NCBI GenBank assembly: GCA_934408705.1
Contig: CAKRVL010000119.1
Location: 1-6,533 of the forward strand
Direction of reading: 5' to 3'
Length of the DNA stretch: 6,533 nt
From: an uncultured Blautia sp.
GTDB lineage: Bacteria > Bacillota > Clostridia > Lachnospirales > Lachnospiraceae
A program made the translations under genes and the position numbers. Below the pieces are notes generated by a model, which saw only the letters and a list, made by a program, of their open reading frames with translations, ran no database searches and had not been told where the DNA came from. Shown here one piece after another: positions 5,630-6,533 of the stretch. The first letter of the stretch is position 1. Every line of letters starts with the position of its first letter.

Positions 5630-6533
5630 TTAATGTCACCTCACTTAAGGGTAAAGTAAAAGTAAAATTACATCCATGTGGATCATGGTCAGTCAGAATC
5701 AGGGTTCCGTCATGGGCTTCTATAATAGAGTGACAAAGCGCCAGCCCCAGGCCCAAACTTCGATGACTATCTGCAACTGTTGTTTTGCCGGTATAAAACA
5801 TCTGGAAAATATGCGGCTTCATTTCCTCAGGAATCCCAGGTCCATTATCTTCCACGCTTATCTGCGCTTTCCCATCTGTTTTAGTTCCCCGAATGCTGAT
5901 CACAGAGCCTGGCGGCGTATATTTTATGGCATTGTCAATTAAATTTACCAAAACCTGTATAATAAGGCGGACATCCATACGTGCAAGAACAAGTTCTTCA
6001 CAGTCAGTTACGATTTTATAATCGTCATGCTTCCGGCTGATATGCCGCAGGGATTCTGCAATCACCTCATCTAACAGCTGATCTGTAAATTTGAATTTCA
6101 GTCTTCCATCATTTAGCCTGGTAATGGAAAGCAGATTCTCCACAACTCCGATCAGCCATTCAGAATCATCATAAATGTCAGTATAGATCTGATACTTTGT
6201 AGCTTCATCCAGCCGTTCACTGTTGCTAAGAAGCATGTCTGCATTGCCTGAAATGGAGCAAAGGGGAGTTCGAAGATCATGGGAAATTGCCCGAAGAAGA
6301 TCTGCTCGTAACTGTTCATTTTTGGCTATTACCGCATTTTTCTCTTTTTCCATGGCATTTTGTGCGTTTTCCATTGCAAGTGCACATTCATTTATCACGG
6401 ACAGCAGAATGCTGTATTCAAAAGAGTCTAGTGTTTCTTTCTGTAGCGGTATTCCTATTACACCGTAAACATTGTTCCCGCTTCGAATTGCCAGATATAA
6501 GCATTTGGCCTGTGGAAAATGATGTGTGGATGC
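5622..6533 (-). CDS. kdpD: sensor histidine kinase KdpD, C-terminal part (cut by the window edge)
   Basis: The frame stays open to the right edge, so only the last 303 residues are visible and the true start lies outside. The visible order is as follows. The end of a GAF-like sensory domain covers roughly residues 1-55 (GNNVYGVIGIPL). A linker helix of charged residues follows, then the HisKA dimerisation domain with the phosphoacceptor His85 in ISHDLRTPL. The ATPase domain has an N box (LVNLIDNAIKYTPPG), a G1 box (VEDNGPGIP), an F box region (IFQMFYTG) and a G2 box (LGLGLALCHSIIEAHDG). All catalytic motifs are intact. A GTG at 6398 is internal to this frame and is not the start. Any membrane segments and KdpD/USP input domains would be upstream. 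Its stop overlaps kdpE. KdpD kinases respond to potassium limitation or turgor, and some Firmicute versions bind c-di-AMP; this copy's signal cannot be read here. Confidence 0.92.
   Translation of the reverse strand, partial: ASTHHFPQAKCLYLAIRSGNNVYGVIGIPLQKETLDSFEYSILLSVINECALAMENAQNAMEKEKNAVIAKNEQLRADLLRAISHDLRTPLCSISGNADMLLSNSERLDEATKYQIYTDIYDDSEWLIGVVENLLSITRLNDGRLKFKFTDQLLDEVIAESLRHISRKHDDYKIVTDCEELVLARMDVRLIIQVLVNLIDNAIKYTPPGSVISIRGTKTDGKAQISVEDNGPGIPEEMKPHIFQMFYTGKTTVADSHRSLGLGLALCHSIIEAHDGTLILTDHDPHGCNFTFTLPLSEVTLNE

Noticed and set aside
6396..6398. GTG at 6398 as the start of the kinase gene
   Set aside because: The frame remains open to the right edge and encodes GAF-like sequence upstream, so this GTG is an internal valine codon.

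Overview
The window looks like chromosomal DNA from a low-to-moderate GC Gram-positive anaerobe, most likely a clostridial or Lachnospiraceae-type Firmicute. This rests on strong GGAGG-type ribosome binding sites before almost every gene, AT-rich intergenic regions with sigma-A-like promoters, and protein types common in gut Clostridia: an XRE regulator with a helical-repeat tail, DegV, a GNAT-YoaP protein, a short cysteine hydrolase, a FUSC protein and a KdpDE pair. No species assignment is possible from the sequence alone.

Layout, left to right. Bases 1-219 are intergenic, with a possible divergent gene start at the left edge. An XRE-family regulator (220-1293) is the only plus-strand gene. 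It converges on a minus-strand run of three closely spaced genes, which in transcription order are a nicotinamidase-like cysteine hydrolase (3577-3062), a GNAT acetyltransferase with a YoaP-type C-terminus (2986-2237) and a DegV-family lipid-binding protein (2204-1353). A leader of about 150 bases separates this set from the next minus-strand group. It holds the terminator of the upstream gene, a candidate promoter, a short palindrome and a hairpin that touches the hydrolase ribosome binding site. The right half holds the second group: a sensor kinase of KdpD type (cut by the right edge), its overlapping response regulator KdpE, and a FUSC-family membrane protein that has its own good promoter and ends in a strong intrinsic terminator.

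How they fit together. KdpD and KdpE are translationally coupled and form a two-component system, in this family usually responding to potassium or turgor and, in some Firmicutes, to c-di-AMP. No potassium transporter is visible, and the nearest possible target is the FUSC gene. The hydrolase, GNAT-YoaP and DegV genes probably form one transcript, but no shared pathway can be read from their families: NAD salvage-type amide hydrolysis, acyl transfer and fatty-acid binding. Three ORFs have in-frame upstream ATGs, but the ribosome binding sites favour the downstream starts (3577, 2986 and 4830), which are used here.

I see no mobile elements, CRISPR arrays, tRNA or rRNA genes, and no clear evidence of a new system. 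The items worth a second look are the regulatory structures in the leaders and the unexplained gene groupings.
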